Shown in pieces: positions 44,297 to 53,479 of a DNA stretch of 64,000 nt. The translations under genes were made by a program, and so were the position numbers. Position 1 is the stretch's first letter. Each line of letters begins with the position of its first letter. The notes under the pieces were generated by a model that saw only the letters and a list, made by a program, of their open reading frames with translations, was not told the DNA's origin and searched no databases. The stretch is from Kolteria novifilia. GTDB taxonomy: Bacteria > Planctomycetota > Planctomycetia > Kolteriales > Kolteriaceae. Where the stretch lies: contig CP036279.1 of NCBI GenBank assembly GCA_007748055.1, positions 1,674,001 to 1,738,000 on the forward strand. Direction: 5' to 3'.

Positions 44297-46714
44297 ATGG
44301 ATCCCAATCACGGCGCTTCGGAAGATGGTGGACTCGCCTTTCTCCTCCTCGCCGATCAACTGTCGCGTTGGACAAAGGGAAGTGGTGCCCGCGTTGAGGA
44401 CTATCTGGCCCGCTATCGGTCGCTCCATCACCAGCGAGAGGCGCTTCTCGAGCTGATCGCCGGGGAGTACTTCCTTCGCCGCCGCGATGGGGAGGCTCCC
44501 GAGATCGAGGAGTATCGCGCGCGGTTCCCCCAGTTTGCCGACGAATTACCGATCCAACTCGAACTCCTCGACATGATGGCGGACGGGCGACTTGACACCA
44601 ACGTGATCGAAGGCCCCGAGAGCGATCGCGCGGTGGTCTCCTCGGTTACCTTCGATCCCGGCGAACGCTTCGACGTCATCTGCCGCCTGGGGATTGCGCC
44701 GACGACCGTTTCCTACTTGGCGCACGACCACCTGTGGGACGAGCCGGTGGTGCTCAAGACCGTCCGGCGCGCCTCGCCTTCCCAGGTAGCGATGCTGCAG
44801 CGTGAGTTCCATCGGCGTCGCAACCATGGACATGCAAACCTCGCCGCCTACCACGAGCTCATCGCCGCGGGCGAACGCTGGTTCCTCACGATGGAGTACG
44901 TCGAAGGGCAAAACCTGTTCGACTTCGTGAGGGATGACGAGGACATTTCGCCGGCGGGAGGGCGCGAACACTCGGGGCGAGGTTGGCTTCCACGCCTTCG
45001 GCACGCTCTGAGACAACTCGTGGGGGCCGCCGCGTCGCTCCACCGGTCGGGTGGTGTTCATGGTGACATCAGGCCATCGAACATTGTCGTGTCCTCCACG
45101 TCGCGGCTCACCTTGCTCGATCTCGGGACGCCGGTCGACTACCGGATGGGGACGTTGCCTCGCGCGGACGTGAGACGAACCCGGGATGTCTACATGGCCC
45201 CCGAGCAGTACGACTCGGGACGTTCGACCCCCACGGGTGATCTCTACGCGATCGGCGTCGTTCTCTACGAGGTGTTGACGGGGGAGGTTCCCTTCGCCGG
45301 AACATGGACCGAGATCGGATTGGCCAAGTCCCTGCTCGATCCGCCTGATCCCCGTCACCGAGCCCCGGGGATACCCGACGATCTCGCCGACCTCTGTGTG
45401 GAGTTGCTCTCCCCCGTGGAGTTGAAACGACCCGATCCGGATCGGGTGCTCGCGCGACTTGGGGAAAGTGCCGAACGGAAGAATCGCGAATCCGCGACCG
45501 CGCGGTCTCGGGAACTGTTCGTCGGTCGGCACCGCGAGCTCGAGGAGGTCCGATCGCTCGCCGAGCCCTGCCAGCATGAACGCTCGACAATCGTGGTCGT
45601 GCACGGGTCGGAAGGAATCGGGCGCACGACGTTCCTCCAGCGTGCCGCGAGGGAGATTCGGCGGTCGTCGGGGGCTGTCGTGATCGAGGCCGGATGTTCG
45701 AAACGAGAACTCGTCGTCCTCGGCCTCTGGGACCAGATCGCCCACTCCATGGTCGGAGAGCTCGAACGTCGCCCGGAGGTCGATCTCGCCTCGCTCCTGC
45801 GAGGAGGGGGCGAACGCCTTTCGCGACACTTTCCCGCGTTCGCCGAACTCAAGGCATTCGGCGAAGGTGACGGCGGTAACGTCATGCCACCGAAGTTCCC
45901 CCATGCCGATCGCCGTCGTGGAGAGGCTATGGAGACGTTCGTGCGCTTGATCCACGACCTCTCAAGTCGTCATGGACTCGTTCTATTGGTCGATGATCTG
46001 GAGAAGGGAGACGACGCGAGCACCGAGGCACTTTTAGAACTGTTCGTCGAGCAGCGCGTTCCTCGGCTGTTGCTCGTCGCGAGCGTTCGGACGGAGGAAC
46101 TGGTCAACGCGTCTTTCCTCAAGACGTTGGGAAGGGGATTGCGCGAGGATCCAAGTATCGCACGTTGTCACTCCCTCGCGTTGGGTCCACTTTCAAACGA
46201 TGCGATGGGTCAGGTGATTGCGAGCCAACTTGAACGGGGCGAAGAGTCGACACGGCGAGCGGACGACATCGCCCGCGAGGTCGCGGGCAATCCATCCCTG
46301 GTCCCTCTTGTCGGAGCACTCCACCACCCGCGAGAGACCAAGCACGTTCTAGGCGCGGGAGTGATCCGTTCTCTTGATGAAAGACTCACGCGATTGAGTG
46401 CCGAGGAGCGAGTGCTCCTGGAGACGATCGCCGCCTCGCGCGAGCCGCTCGCTCAACGCGACGCGTTGGAACTCGCGGAGATCACAACCCATGGGCGTCG
46501 GATCCTCGCGCGGCTCGAGCATTGGCGGCTGCTTCGAACGAGTGGCCCGTTCCCAACCGACCCGGTCGAGTTGTACCACCCTTGGATTCGGCTCCATTTG
46601 CTCCACGGGATGAGCTTGGCCGATTGGCTGGTTTGTCAACGTCGCTTGGAGGGCAGGAGAGTCCCGACACGGCAACCGACTCGCTCGCCGAACGTGACCC
46701 CACCGAGGTGCTAG
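44297..46714 (+). CDS. Ser/Thr kinase-like protein fused to an AAA/STAND-type ATPase
   Basis: 805 residues. ATG 44297 (MDPNHGASED) is chosen over the longer frame because GAGGAA lies about 7 bases upstream and the preceding 58 residues are not conserved-looking. N-terminal helical segment typical of planctomycete kinases (EEYRARFPQFADELPIQLELL). Kinase domain: VVLK lysine, HGDIRPSN in place of HRDLKPEN, and DLG in place of DFG, so the aspartates remain but the loop is divergent. APEQ is present. ATPase module after about residue 440: Walker A-like GSEGIGRTT, with Arg where Lys is expected, and Walker B-like LVLLVDDLEKGD. The C-terminus ends in a winged-helix-like part and seems short compared with related kinase-ATPase-TPR proteins. 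Converges with the histidine kinase gene. Confidence 0.75.
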   Translation: MDPNHGASEDGGLAFLLLADQLSRWTKGSGARVEDYLARYRSLHHQREALLELIAGEYFLRRRDGEAPEIEEYRARFPQFADELPIQLELLDMMADGRLDTNVIEGPESDRAVVSSVTFDPGERFDVICRLGIAPTTVSYLAHDHLWDEPVVLKTVRRASPSQVAMLQREFHRRRNHGHANLAAYHELIAAGERWFLTMEYVEGQNLFDFVRDDEDISPAGGREHSGRGWLPRLRHALRQLVGAAASLHRSGGVHGDIRPSNIVVSSTSRLTLLDLGTPVDYRMGTLPRADVRRTRDVYMAPEQYDSGRSTPTGDLYAIGVVLYEVLTGEVPFAGTWTEIGLAKSLLDPPDPRHRAPGIPDDLADLCVELLSPVELKRPDPDRVLARLGESAERKNRESATARSRELFVGRHRELEEVRSLAEPCQHERSTIVVVHGSEGIGRTTFLQRAAREIRRSSGAVVIEAGCSKRELVVLGLWDQIAHSMVGELERRPEVDLASLLRGGGERLSRHFPAFAELKAFGEGDGGNVMPPKFPHADRRRGEAMETFVRLIHDLSSRHGLVLLVDDLEKGDDASTEALLELFVEQRVPRLLLVASVRTEELVNASFLKTLGRGLREDPSIARCHSLALGPLSNDAMGQVIASQLERGEESTRRADDIAREVAGNPSLVPLVGALHHPRETKHVLGAGVIRSLDERLTRLSAEERVLLETIAASREPLAQRDALELAEITTHGRRILARLEHWRLLRTSGPFPTDPVELYHPWIRLHLLHGMSLADWLVCQRRLEGRRVPTRQPTRSPNVTPPRC

Positions 46715-46737
46715 TTCAGGCCATCGAGACGGCTTCT

Positions 46738-48375
46738 CTACGAGGCCGTGACGTTTGGAACCCGGGCGAAGATCTCCGCAATGCGTTCCTGCAGCGCGCG
46801 GATATCGAAGGGCTTCGTGATCAACCCGACGAATCCGTGGGAGAAGAGACGGTCGACATCCTCCCGCTCGGCGTACGCCGTGAACGCGTAGATCGGGATA
46901 TGGCGAGCGAGCTGCTCCTTGCAGATACATCGGATGACGTTGACGCCCGTCGCTCCCTCGAGCTCCAGATCTAGGAGGATGAGATCGAACGACTCATCGC
47001 GAAGTCGTTGGAGACCGTCAGCTCCGTTGGCGCATGTGACGACCTCCGCGCCAACGGGCCGAAGAGTGTCGCGAACGAGCTTGCGAATCCCGGCGTCATC
47101 GTCGATGAGAAGGACTCGCTTTCCATTCGACTCGGGGATGGCGGCCGATTGGGCCGCGGCGATGTCGTTCCGATCCATGGTTGATGTCGGATCGACCTCG
47201 ATTTGCGGAACGCGGAAAGAGAAGCAACATCCCATGCCCGGGCGGCTTTCGACCTCGATCTTGGAGTCGATGACGCTGAGTAGTCGTGAGGTCATCGTGA
47301 GGCCGATTCCAGACTGCACTTGGCCATTCTCCTCTTGCTGCGATGGATCGAAGATAGACTGGAGACGCTCGTCATCAATGCCGTCACCCGTATCCCAGAC
47401 ACTGATGATTGCGGTCCCGGCATCGGTCTGACAGCGGACGCCGATTCTTCCACCTTCGGGGGTGAATTTCACGGCGTTGGACATCAGGTGAAGCAACACC
47501 TGTTTGAGGATCACCGGATCGGTTTCGACAACGATGTGCTCGTCGATGTCGATCTCGACGTCAAGTCCCTTGCCCTCGTGCCGGACTTGCACCGGTAAAA
47601 TGCAATCGTTGACAAAGGCGCTGATGAGTACCGGCTCGATCTCGGGCTTGATCGTACCGGTTTCCAGTCTAATCAGGTTCATCAAGTGCTTGACTACTTT
47701 GTTCAACCGCTCGCCGCTCTCGGCGATCTGTTCGATGGCCTCGCGCTGCTCGAGATTGAGCGAGCCATAAAGCCCCTCGATGAGCATCTCGGTGTAGCCC
47801 ATGATGCTGGTCAGCGGCGTCTTGAGTTCGTTGCTCATGTTCGTGAGAAAGGCAGTTTTGGCGCGATTGGCGACCTCGGCATCCATCCTCGCGGCCGAGA
47901 GACTCGCGTTGACGTGCGCGAGCATCGCGGATCGTTCCCGAACTTCGTTGAGAACCGACTCGCTGGTTTGCTCGAGTTTCTGGAGGAGTTGCTCCCGAGC
48001 GACGATGTCGCGAAGAACTCGACCGATGTACTCCCCCTTGAGCAGATGCTTGTCGAGGTAGTCGTCGACGCCTTCGCTCGTCGGGATGGCATGGTTGGCA
48101 TCGTCTAAGTGGCGCCAAAGAACCACCGGCGTCGCGCGGACCTGCTTCATCATCGCCGCCAAGTTGCCGAGGTCGCCTTTCCATTCGGGCGAGAGATCGA
48201 GAACGACGATGTCGACAGGGTTTTGCTCAAGAACACTGAACATGACTTCGAGCGATTCGGCGCGGGCCACGTGAAAGGGGCCGAGGCGGGGAATCTCCAA
48301 CGCCTCTTGAAATGCTAGGGCGTCGGCGTCGTTTTCCGCGACAAGTAGCACAGAAACTGGTGAATCGGAGTTCAT
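46738..48375 (-). CDS. Hybrid histidine kinase (REC-HisKA-HATPase-REC) lacking the H-box His
   Basis: 545 residues from ATG 48375 (MNSDSPVSVLLV); an 11-residue longer start at 48408 lacks a ribosome-binding site. N-terminal receiver domain (VLLVAENDADAL, IVVLDLSPEW), coiled linker, HisKA-like dimerisation helix, HATPase domain with N, G1 and G2 boxes (LLHLMSNAVKFTPEGG, WDTGDGIDDE, SGIGLTMTSRLL), then a C-terminal receiver with DDD, LLDLE aspartate, T and K positions (LLIDDDAG, LILLDLELEG, AFTAYAE, ITKPFD). No membrane segment, so cytoplasmic. In the H-box FLTNMSNELKTPL the phospho-accepting His is Asn182 (codon AAC, 47830-47832). Canonical autophosphorylation should not occur. It may act as a pseudo-kinase, scaffold or phosphatase for its receivers. 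Confidence 0.85.
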   Translation of the reverse strand: MNSDSPVSVLLVAENDADALAFQEALEIPRLGPFHVARAESLEVMFSVLEQNPVDIVVLDLSPEWKGDLGNLAAMMKQVRATPVVLWRHLDDANHAIPTSEGVDDYLDKHLLKGEYIGRVLRDIVAREQLLQKLEQTSESVLNEVRERSAMLAHVNASLSAARMDAEVANRAKTAFLTNMSNELKTPLTSIMGYTEMLIEGLYGSLNLEQREAIEQIAESGERLNKVVKHLMNLIRLETGTIKPEIEPVLISAFVNDCILPVQVRHEGKGLDVEIDIDEHIVVETDPVILKQVLLHLMSNAVKFTPEGGRIGVRCQTDAGTAIISVWDTGDGIDDERLQSIFDPSQQEENGQVQSGIGLTMTSRLLSVIDSKIEVESRPGMGCCFSFRVPQIEVDPTSTMDRNDIAAAQSAAIPESNGKRVLLIDDDAGIRKLVRDTLRPVGAEVVTCANGADGLQRLRDESFDLILLDLELEGATGVNVIRCICKEQLARHIPIYAFTAYAEREDVDRLFSHGFVGLITKPFDIRALQERIAEIFARVPNVTAS

Positions 48376-49134
48376 CGAAATCCCATCCGCTGTTCCGAAG
48401 ATGCGCATGAGTTAAGAGTGCTGGGCCATGTCATGCGCTCGAAATGGGCCTGAGCATTCGTGTTGCTACACTTGGCCCATCTGAGGCCAGATCCGGATTC
48501 TGTCTTGATTGGGCACGTCAACGGGCTCGCAACCGCAATGACGTCGTCGATGCCGGAGTGATGTGGAGGATTGGACCGCACTGTTTCCTCCTTGTGTTGC
48601 GTCCATCCATTGCGACTGCAAGGGAAGACTAAGAATAGCATTGAAGCATAGTCTGCGTGTGTTGGCCGGTCAAGTGATGGTGAAATTGGGTCGGGGGAAA
48701 GCGTCGTCGAGATTTACCCTCGCGGGCAACCCTTTGGGACAAAGATAGGCGCCGCTCCTCGCGTTGAAGCTCAATAAGCTTGCAATGCATGATTGGGGTT
48801 AGGTGTTAGGTTGTAGGCGTGGTGGTCGGCTCGTCGGGAGGAGGGAAACTCTCGGTCGTTCGACGTCGGAACTTTGTCGGTTGTGACAGTATTCCGGTTT
48901 GTAGGTGAGCTGGCGATGAACCCAGTCGAAGCGGTTCGGCACTTCGGACGGATTTCAGCAAAAGTAATGACGATACCCGGAGTGGGCCATGGTGGCCGAC
49001 AGGTCTTCAACGATCGGAACTCGAAGGGAATCGAGACGGTCAATCGGTCGCCAATACGGGTGAATACGAAACAGACACAAGGTTCACGTTGCGGGGCGAG
49101 AGAAGCCTCGAGCTGACATAAAGGAGCATGTCCG
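48376..49134. other. Divergent intergenic region upstream of histidine kinase and beta-barrel genes
   Basis: About 760 bases without a recognised gene. Short frames here lack family features. It should hold promoters for both flanking genes. AAGGAG at 49121-49126 is the ribosome-binding site of the following gene. Confidence 0.4.
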
Positions 49135-50241
49135 ATGCCCTGGACGCTGATAGGTGTGCTTTTGGTGATGGGATCGCCGGTGGACAAGGATGTCCCCCCG
49201 GCGGAGCAGCTTCCGACTCTCATTGCCGCCGAACCGGTCATCGAAGAGGTGAGCGACACGCAAGAGAACCAGAAACCGCAGTCGGTCTTCTATAGCTCGC
49301 TGACGGAGAGGGAAGAAGGGGGGCTCTCGTCGTGTGGGTCCGGATGCTGTGGCTCGGGTTGTTGTGGTTCCACTTGCTCCGACTGCTGCTCCTGTTGTGA
49401 TCCCTGCGTGCCGTTCTGCGAGAAGTGCCGCAAGCTCTTCCAAAGTGATCAGTGCTTCAACGGGTTCGTTTCGCCGATCTCGAATCCAATCTTTGCGCGC
49501 TCGCCGATCTCGCAGACGGAACTGCGCGGTATGTACATCTACGACTCGATTCCGAGCCAAAACCTCGCCGGTCCGGGCGATTTCAATCTCTTGGCCTGCC
49601 AGATTCGACTTGCCCTAACCGAGCGTCTGCAATTCACCGCCGACAAGGACGGCTATCTTTGGCTCAACAGCCGCGGCCTTGGTGATCCGGAGGGCTGGGT
49701 GAACCTCATGGCCGGCCTCAAGTACGTGGTGATTCGCGACGTCGAGAATCAGTTCCTCGCGGCGGTTGGTTGCACGTACGAACTGCGAACGGGTGAGTCG
49801 GCTATCTTTCAAGGTCAGGGCGACGGCGTCTTCACCCCGTACTTCTCGGTCGGTAAAGAGATCGCCGAGGTCTTCCACTTCATCGGCAACGCCGGCTACT
49901 CGGTTCCGGTCGATTCCGCCGACAATAGCAGCTTCGGCTACTTCCAAGCGCACTTCGATGCCCAAGTGACGTCGTGGCTCTATCCAGTGATGGAGTTCAA
50001 CTGGTGGCACTACACGGCCGGCGGACGTCGCGGTTTGCCGACCGGCCTTCAGGAAGTCGACAGTTTGATCAACCTCGGTACTTCCGACATGGCGGGCCGT
50101 GACTTGGTGACGTTGGCCTTCGGTCTCTCCGCGAAGCCGAGCAAGCACCTTGAGTATGGCATCGCCTTCGAGTTCCCGCTTTCCAACAACGAGATGTGGA
50201 TCAACAATCGCCTCATCAACCAACTGATCTTGCGGTACTAA
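49135..50241 (+). CDS. Cys-rich outer-membrane beta-barrel protein
   Basis: 368 residues. ATG 49135 lies 8 bases after AAGGAG. N-terminus is a short hydrophobic signal-like stretch (WTLIGVLLVMG). Residues about 67-95 hold a dense cysteine cluster (CGSGCCGSGCC, CSDCCSCCDPC, CEKC). The rest has alternating aromatic/polar strands of an outer-membrane barrel: RGMYIYDSIPSQN, LALTERLQFTADKDGYLWL, AGLKYVVIRDVENQFLAAVG, and a C-terminal strand LINQLILRY that ends with an aromatic residue, as barrel proteins do. Related planctomycete proteins are annotated as transporters; substrate unknown. Followed by a strong terminator. The Cys cluster could bind metal or cross-link in the periplasm. Confidence 0.7.
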   Translation: MPWTLIGVLLVMGSPVDKDVPPAEQLPTLIAAEPVIEEVSDTQENQKPQSVFYSSLTEREEGGLSSCGSGCCGSGCCGSTCSDCCSCCDPCVPFCEKCRKLFQSDQCFNGFVSPISNPIFARSPISQTELRGMYIYDSIPSQNLAGPGDFNLLACQIRLALTERLQFTADKDGYLWLNSRGLGDPEGWVNLMAGLKYVVIRDVENQFLAAVGCTYELRTGESAIFQGQGDGVFTPYFSVGKEIAEVFHFIGNAGYSVPVDSADNSSFGYFQAHFDAQVTSWLYPVMEFNWWHYTAGGRRGLPTGLQEVDSLINLGTSDMAGRDLVTLAFGLSAKPSKHLEYGIAFEFPLSNNEMWINNRLINQLILRY

Positions 50242-50276
50242 GTCGTTCGGCGGTCGACGATTGAAGGAGTAAAAAG

Positions 50277-50312
50277 AGCGTCCGTGGTTGTTAGGGCCAC
50301 GGACGCTTGTTT
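50277..50312 (+). terminator. Rho-independent terminator after the beta-barrel gene
   Basis: Perfect 11-bp stem AGCGTCCGTGG / CCACGGACGCT with a 9-base loop, followed by TTGTTTGTT, 36 bases after the stop codon. AAAAAG on the other side may allow it to work for minus-strand transcription as well. Confidence 0.85.
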
Positions 50313-50321
50313 GTTGGTACT

Positions 50322-51047
50322 CGGTCACCGACGCGAAGAGAGATCCTTGGTTGAGCAGGGTGAAGACCTCGTCGAGAGCCTCCGCTTCACGCACCGTTCC
50401 CGTCGCCGAGATCGCCGTCGCTTGGGTCACCAGCGGGGTGGCAACCTGAACCACCGGCGGATTTGGACTTCCTTCCTCGAGATCCTTGGCGAGCAACTCG
50501 TTGAGCCAGTACGCGACGGTCTCCACGTGAGTGTTCTTGTCGCCGTCCTCGTTCAGCAGCCGCCCGTTGCGAATCTCGAAGCCGAGATGGTAGATGGCAT
50601 CGGCCACGGCGTTGATCGCGTTCTGGCCGCCGAAGACCCGCGTCGTCGCGCCTTCATTCCGCACGAGATGGAAGCCCGCTTCGATCCCTCCGCGCCGTCG
50701 TCGCCGTGAAGCTCGGCCCACTCGTCGAAGTGATTGGCCGCGAGGTAGGCGCTCACGTCGCGGACGTCGGCGGCGTCGATGGTGCCGTCATTGGCGATGC
50801 CGGTCGCGACGATCGCCTCGATGAGGTAGGCGTTCATTGTGTCCGCGGCCGCGGCGGCCTCCTCGACGTCGGCGCGATCGACCCGCTTGGCGAGCCCAGG
50901 ATCGTCGAGGGTGATCTCGACCAGATCGTCGAGACCCGTTCCGGTGCTCCCGGTGGGAGGTTCTTCGACGGGTGGTTCTTCGGTGGCGGAGGCGGTCCGC
51001 GCTCGATCGTCGACGATCTCGGTGGATCGACGATGGCTGAGGAACAT
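50322..51047 (-). pseudogene. Frameshifted remnant of a repeat domain of large exported proteins
   Basis: Two minus-strand frames join into one recognisable domain. The upstream frame from ATG 51047 gives a Pro/Glu linker, GTGLDDLVEITLDDPGLAKR, MNAYLIEAIVATG, NDGTIDAADVRDVS and WAELHGDDG. It then loses the pattern at about 50683-50700, and the next frame continues GIEAGFHLVRNEGATT, GQNAINAVADAIYHLGFEI and GRLLNEDGDKN. The domain (paired LHGDD and GFHLV...YHLGF...NEDG motifs) recurs, as I recall, near the C-termini of large bacterial secreted proteins. The second frame runs on antisense through the beta-barrel gene with no credible end. The call is a degraded gene or relocated C-terminal fragment. 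Confidence 0.6.
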
Positions 51048-51760
51048 GCTCAGCGATGGGAGCGTTTGGGTACTTCCCGGGGCGAACGGACAACCTTGAT
51101 CCATGACGTCCGCGTATTGTCCCGAGTTCGCAGTGCTCGCGATAATACGTGAATAGAGAAGGGATTGTGGTGTGCGATGCGGCGCCGAGTTGCGTCGGCC
51201 GAGTTCGTGACGTATGGTTCCGGCGATCGATCCGCAAGAACGGTGACTCGGGAGCGAGCGCCAAGGCTCCTGGTAGAGATACTGGGCATTTCTCTCTTCG
51301 GTTCGCACCTTCTCAATCGACTCTACCTGGGAACGCGTGAGGTTGCTCCACACGGGGTATCAAGTCACCATCCGGGCCGTGAACGTCTCAAGGCCATCCA
51401 CACGCTGGCGCTTGCCGATGGCGCGACCCTCCTCGTTGGGCTCCCGCGAAACTGGAAGGATGTCCCGACATCACCGTCGGTGCAACAGCAGGAGGACCAT
51501 GCGACGAGACGGAGTGTCGCCGTGTCGTGTCCAGGCGTCCATTCTTGGTTGGTTCGTCGGTTGGGAAGGGAGCGGCGGAGATTCCCATGGCTTGGCTGGT
51601 GTCGCGGTGATAAAAAATGAAAGCTGGGCTCCGTCGAATGAGCCGGCTCTGGCGGCGTCGGCGCTAATTTGGCGGGCTGCTCGTCACTGACCGACGGAAA
51701 CGGTGATCGAAGGGCGATGGCTCATCGGGGAACTGGGGTTTCATTCCCGTACGGATCCAC
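51048..51760. other. Intergenic region before the lipoprotein gene
   Basis: About 710 bases without a recognisable gene. Short frames lack conserved features. Nothing distinctive besides general GC-rich composition. Confidence 0.4.
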
Positions 51761-52258
51761 ATGGCACGACGACTCTCCACGAGCCAACGGGTGAACATCG
51801 CTCGCGGAGGCGCGCTGATTCAGTGCGTCGCCGGCTTGCTCGTTCTAGGCGGCTGCTTTGGAAATCCGCCTCTCGGGCGTGTGCATGGCCGCATCACGCT
51901 CGACGGGATGCCGCTACGTCATGCCTTCGTGACCTTCTTGCCGGAGCACGGCCGGCCGGCTCAAGCCGAGACCGATGGACACGGAAACTATGAGTTGATT
52001 TACGCTCCCTACCGGATGGGGGCTCTCTTGGGACCGAACGTCGTGCGGGTCTCGACCTATCAGCCGCCCGAGGGTGGGGACACGCTCGACGACGGCACGC
52101 CGAACCCCGATCCGGGCATTCCGGAACTGGTTCCCGAATGGTACAACGCCGAGAGCGTGCTCGTGCGGGACGTCCAGCGAGGGGACAATCACTTCGACTT
52201 CGATCTCACGACTCGGCCACCGGTGTCGCCAAACGCCGATGGTTCCCTTGGTCGCTAG
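51761..52258 (+). CDS. Small lipoprotein with carboxypeptidase-regulatory-like fold
   Basis: 165 residues. N-terminal signal with a lipobox-like LLVLGGC (Cys at about residue 32), so predicted lipid-anchored in the periplasm or outer membrane. The body RVHGRITLDGMPLRHAFVTFLPE, ...ETDGHGNYEL and VVRVST is the transthyretin/carboxypeptidase-regulatory-like beta-sandwich pattern found in many small planctomycete lipoproteins. No catalytic residues. The TAG stop shares a CTAG tetramer with the stop of the convergent next gene. Confidence 0.72.
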   Translation: MARRLSTSQRVNIARGGALIQCVAGLLVLGGCFGNPPLGRVHGRITLDGMPLRHAFVTFLPEHGRPAQAETDGHGNYELIYAPYRMGALLGPNVVRVSTYQPPEGGDTLDDGTPNPDPGIPELVPEWYNAESVLVRDVQRGDNHFDFDLTTRPPVSPNADGSLGR

Positions 52259-52704
52259 CGTCCAAAGCCCTTCAGCTTCGCCTTGCCGTCAATGCCGACG
52301 ATCGCCTCGGCGTAGGGGGCACTGTTGGAGTCGGCTTTTGAGAATCCAAGGGAGAGGTTCCCCGAAGCACTGGCGCTGAGGTCGACGACGCGGCGTTGGT
52401 CGTTTTCGAGGCGGATCTTGGTTCCGCCCTCTTCCATCGTGATGTTGGTCGACGCCGTCCCGGAGGTATCTTGCATCCACAGGGAGGGAAGTTCGCCATT
52501 CTCGCATCCGAAACGGGCGACCAGAACGCTGTCGCTGTTGACGACTCGCAGTCGCCGAACCGTGATGGCGTCGAACTTCGTGCGTTCGACAGTCTTGGCG
52601 GAACACCCGATGACGACGGCGATCACCACTCCCAGGGTCAGGGCGACGCGGCGCCAAAGACGGGCTTCCTTCTCCAATCGCTCGACGCGGCTTTCCAGTG
52701 ACAT
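52255..52704 (-). CDS. Small membrane-anchored protein with coiled-coil N-terminus
   Basis: 149 residues. The start MSLESRVERLEKEARLWRR forms a short heptad helix, followed by one membrane segment (VALTLGVVIAVVIGCS), then a beta-rich extracytoplasmic part (DAITVRRLRVVNSDSVLVARFG, GNLSLGFSKADS). This layout occurs in many small planctomycete proteins of unknown role. Its stop lies in the same CTAG as the stop of the convergent lipoprotein gene, so the two 3' ends overlap by 4 bases. Confidence 0.65.
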   Translation of the reverse strand: MSLESRVERLEKEARLWRRVALTLGVVIAVVIGCSAKTVERTKFDAITVRRLRVVNSDSVLVARFGCENGELPSLWMQDTSGTASTNITMEEGGTKIRLENDQRRVVDLSASASGNLSLGFSKADSNSAPYAEAIVGIDGKAKLKGFGR

Positions 52705-52835
52705 CGTGAGTGACTCCTTTCGTGAGGCGGCGAGTGCTTTCTCAATCCTCTATATCCGGCGGACAACGAAGCGTCGTATTCTCCCAGCTCGACAAGCCAT
52801 CCGAGGCTCCCGAAACCTTCGGATGGACATTCGCG

Positions 52836-53267
52836 CTAGTAACCTCGCTGCGTGAGTGACTGTTGTAGCTTGCGGATGACGCGGGCGAAGTCCCGTCGTT
52901 CCCGTTCGGAGAGTTCGTCGTACAACTCCGCGGCGGCGGCATGGTTGGCGAGCATGCTCTCCTTGCAAACCCGCTCGCCCGACTCGGTGAGGTGGACCAG
53001 CGTCGCGCGACGATCGTGGGGCGATGGTTCGCGGGCGACGAGTCCTTCCCGCTCGAGCCCGTCGACCAACTTGGTCACACTTCGCGGGGTCACCGACAAC
53101 TGCTCGCCGATCCTGCTCATCTTCTGCGCCCCGCCGCACTTCAGGACCATCATCAGCCGGGCCCGGGCGGGGGTCGTGCCGGTATGTTCCAACTGGTCGC
53201 GGAGCCACCGCGCGTACGACTTGCCGAATTCGGCGACGACGGAGGCGAGTTCCTGTGAGTCTGGCAT
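52836..53267 (-). CDS. MarR-family transcriptional regulator
   Basis: 143 residues from ATG 53267 (MPDSQELASVV); the frame continues 5' but that extension crosses the divergent promoter and is not conserved-looking. Winged-helix core: TTPARARLMMVLKCGGAQKM, SRIGEQLSVTPRSVTKLVDG, LEREGLVAREPSPHDRRATL, VHLTESGERV. The DxRRxxL wing motif is intact. Helices at both ends fit the dimer interface. It is divergently transcribed from the beta-propeller gene at 53480, with a palindrome overlapping the likely promoter between them, the usual autoregulated MarR arrangement. The ligand is unknown. Confidence 0.88.
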   Translation of the reverse strand: MPDSQELASVVAEFGKSYARWLRDQLEHTGTTPARARLMMVLKCGGAQKMSRIGEQLSVTPRSVTKLVDGLEREGLVAREPSPHDRRATLVHLTESGERVCKESMLANHAAAAELYDELSERERRDFARVIRKLQQSLTQRGY

Positions 53268-53373
53268 GAGGCACGTTTCCAGGTCGCGAAGACCACCTCG
53301 CGGCGTTGGCCTACCCTTCTCGAGGAGGAGTCGATCGGACCAGCGGTCGGGGCAAAAAGGTGAACCTAAAAAA

Positions 53374-53403
53374 GTGGACGGGTACAACATGTACCGGTAT
53401 AGT
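53374..53403 (+). promoter_or_regulatory. Promoter with overlapping MarR-type operator
   Basis: GGTACA-ACA-TGTACC (53381-53395) is a perfect 6-3-6 inverted repeat. It sits between a possible -35 GTGGAC (53374-53379) and -10 TATAGT (53398-53403), 18 bases apart, upstream of the beta-propeller gene. A repressor bound here would block the promoter. Assignment to the adjacent MarR protein is inferred. Confidence 0.6.
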
Positions 53404-53479
53404 TGCGAGTGATCCAAAAGAGTCCAGCCTACCGAGGGAACCTCGAACGACACAATGTCATTTTGGCAAAGGAACTGCC

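Noticed and set aside
49615-50721. 368-codon minus-strand frame opposite the beta-barrel gene
   Set aside because: Only its first part (50322-50721) has a recognisable domain, as the second half of a frameshifted remnant; the rest is antisense to a good + gene.
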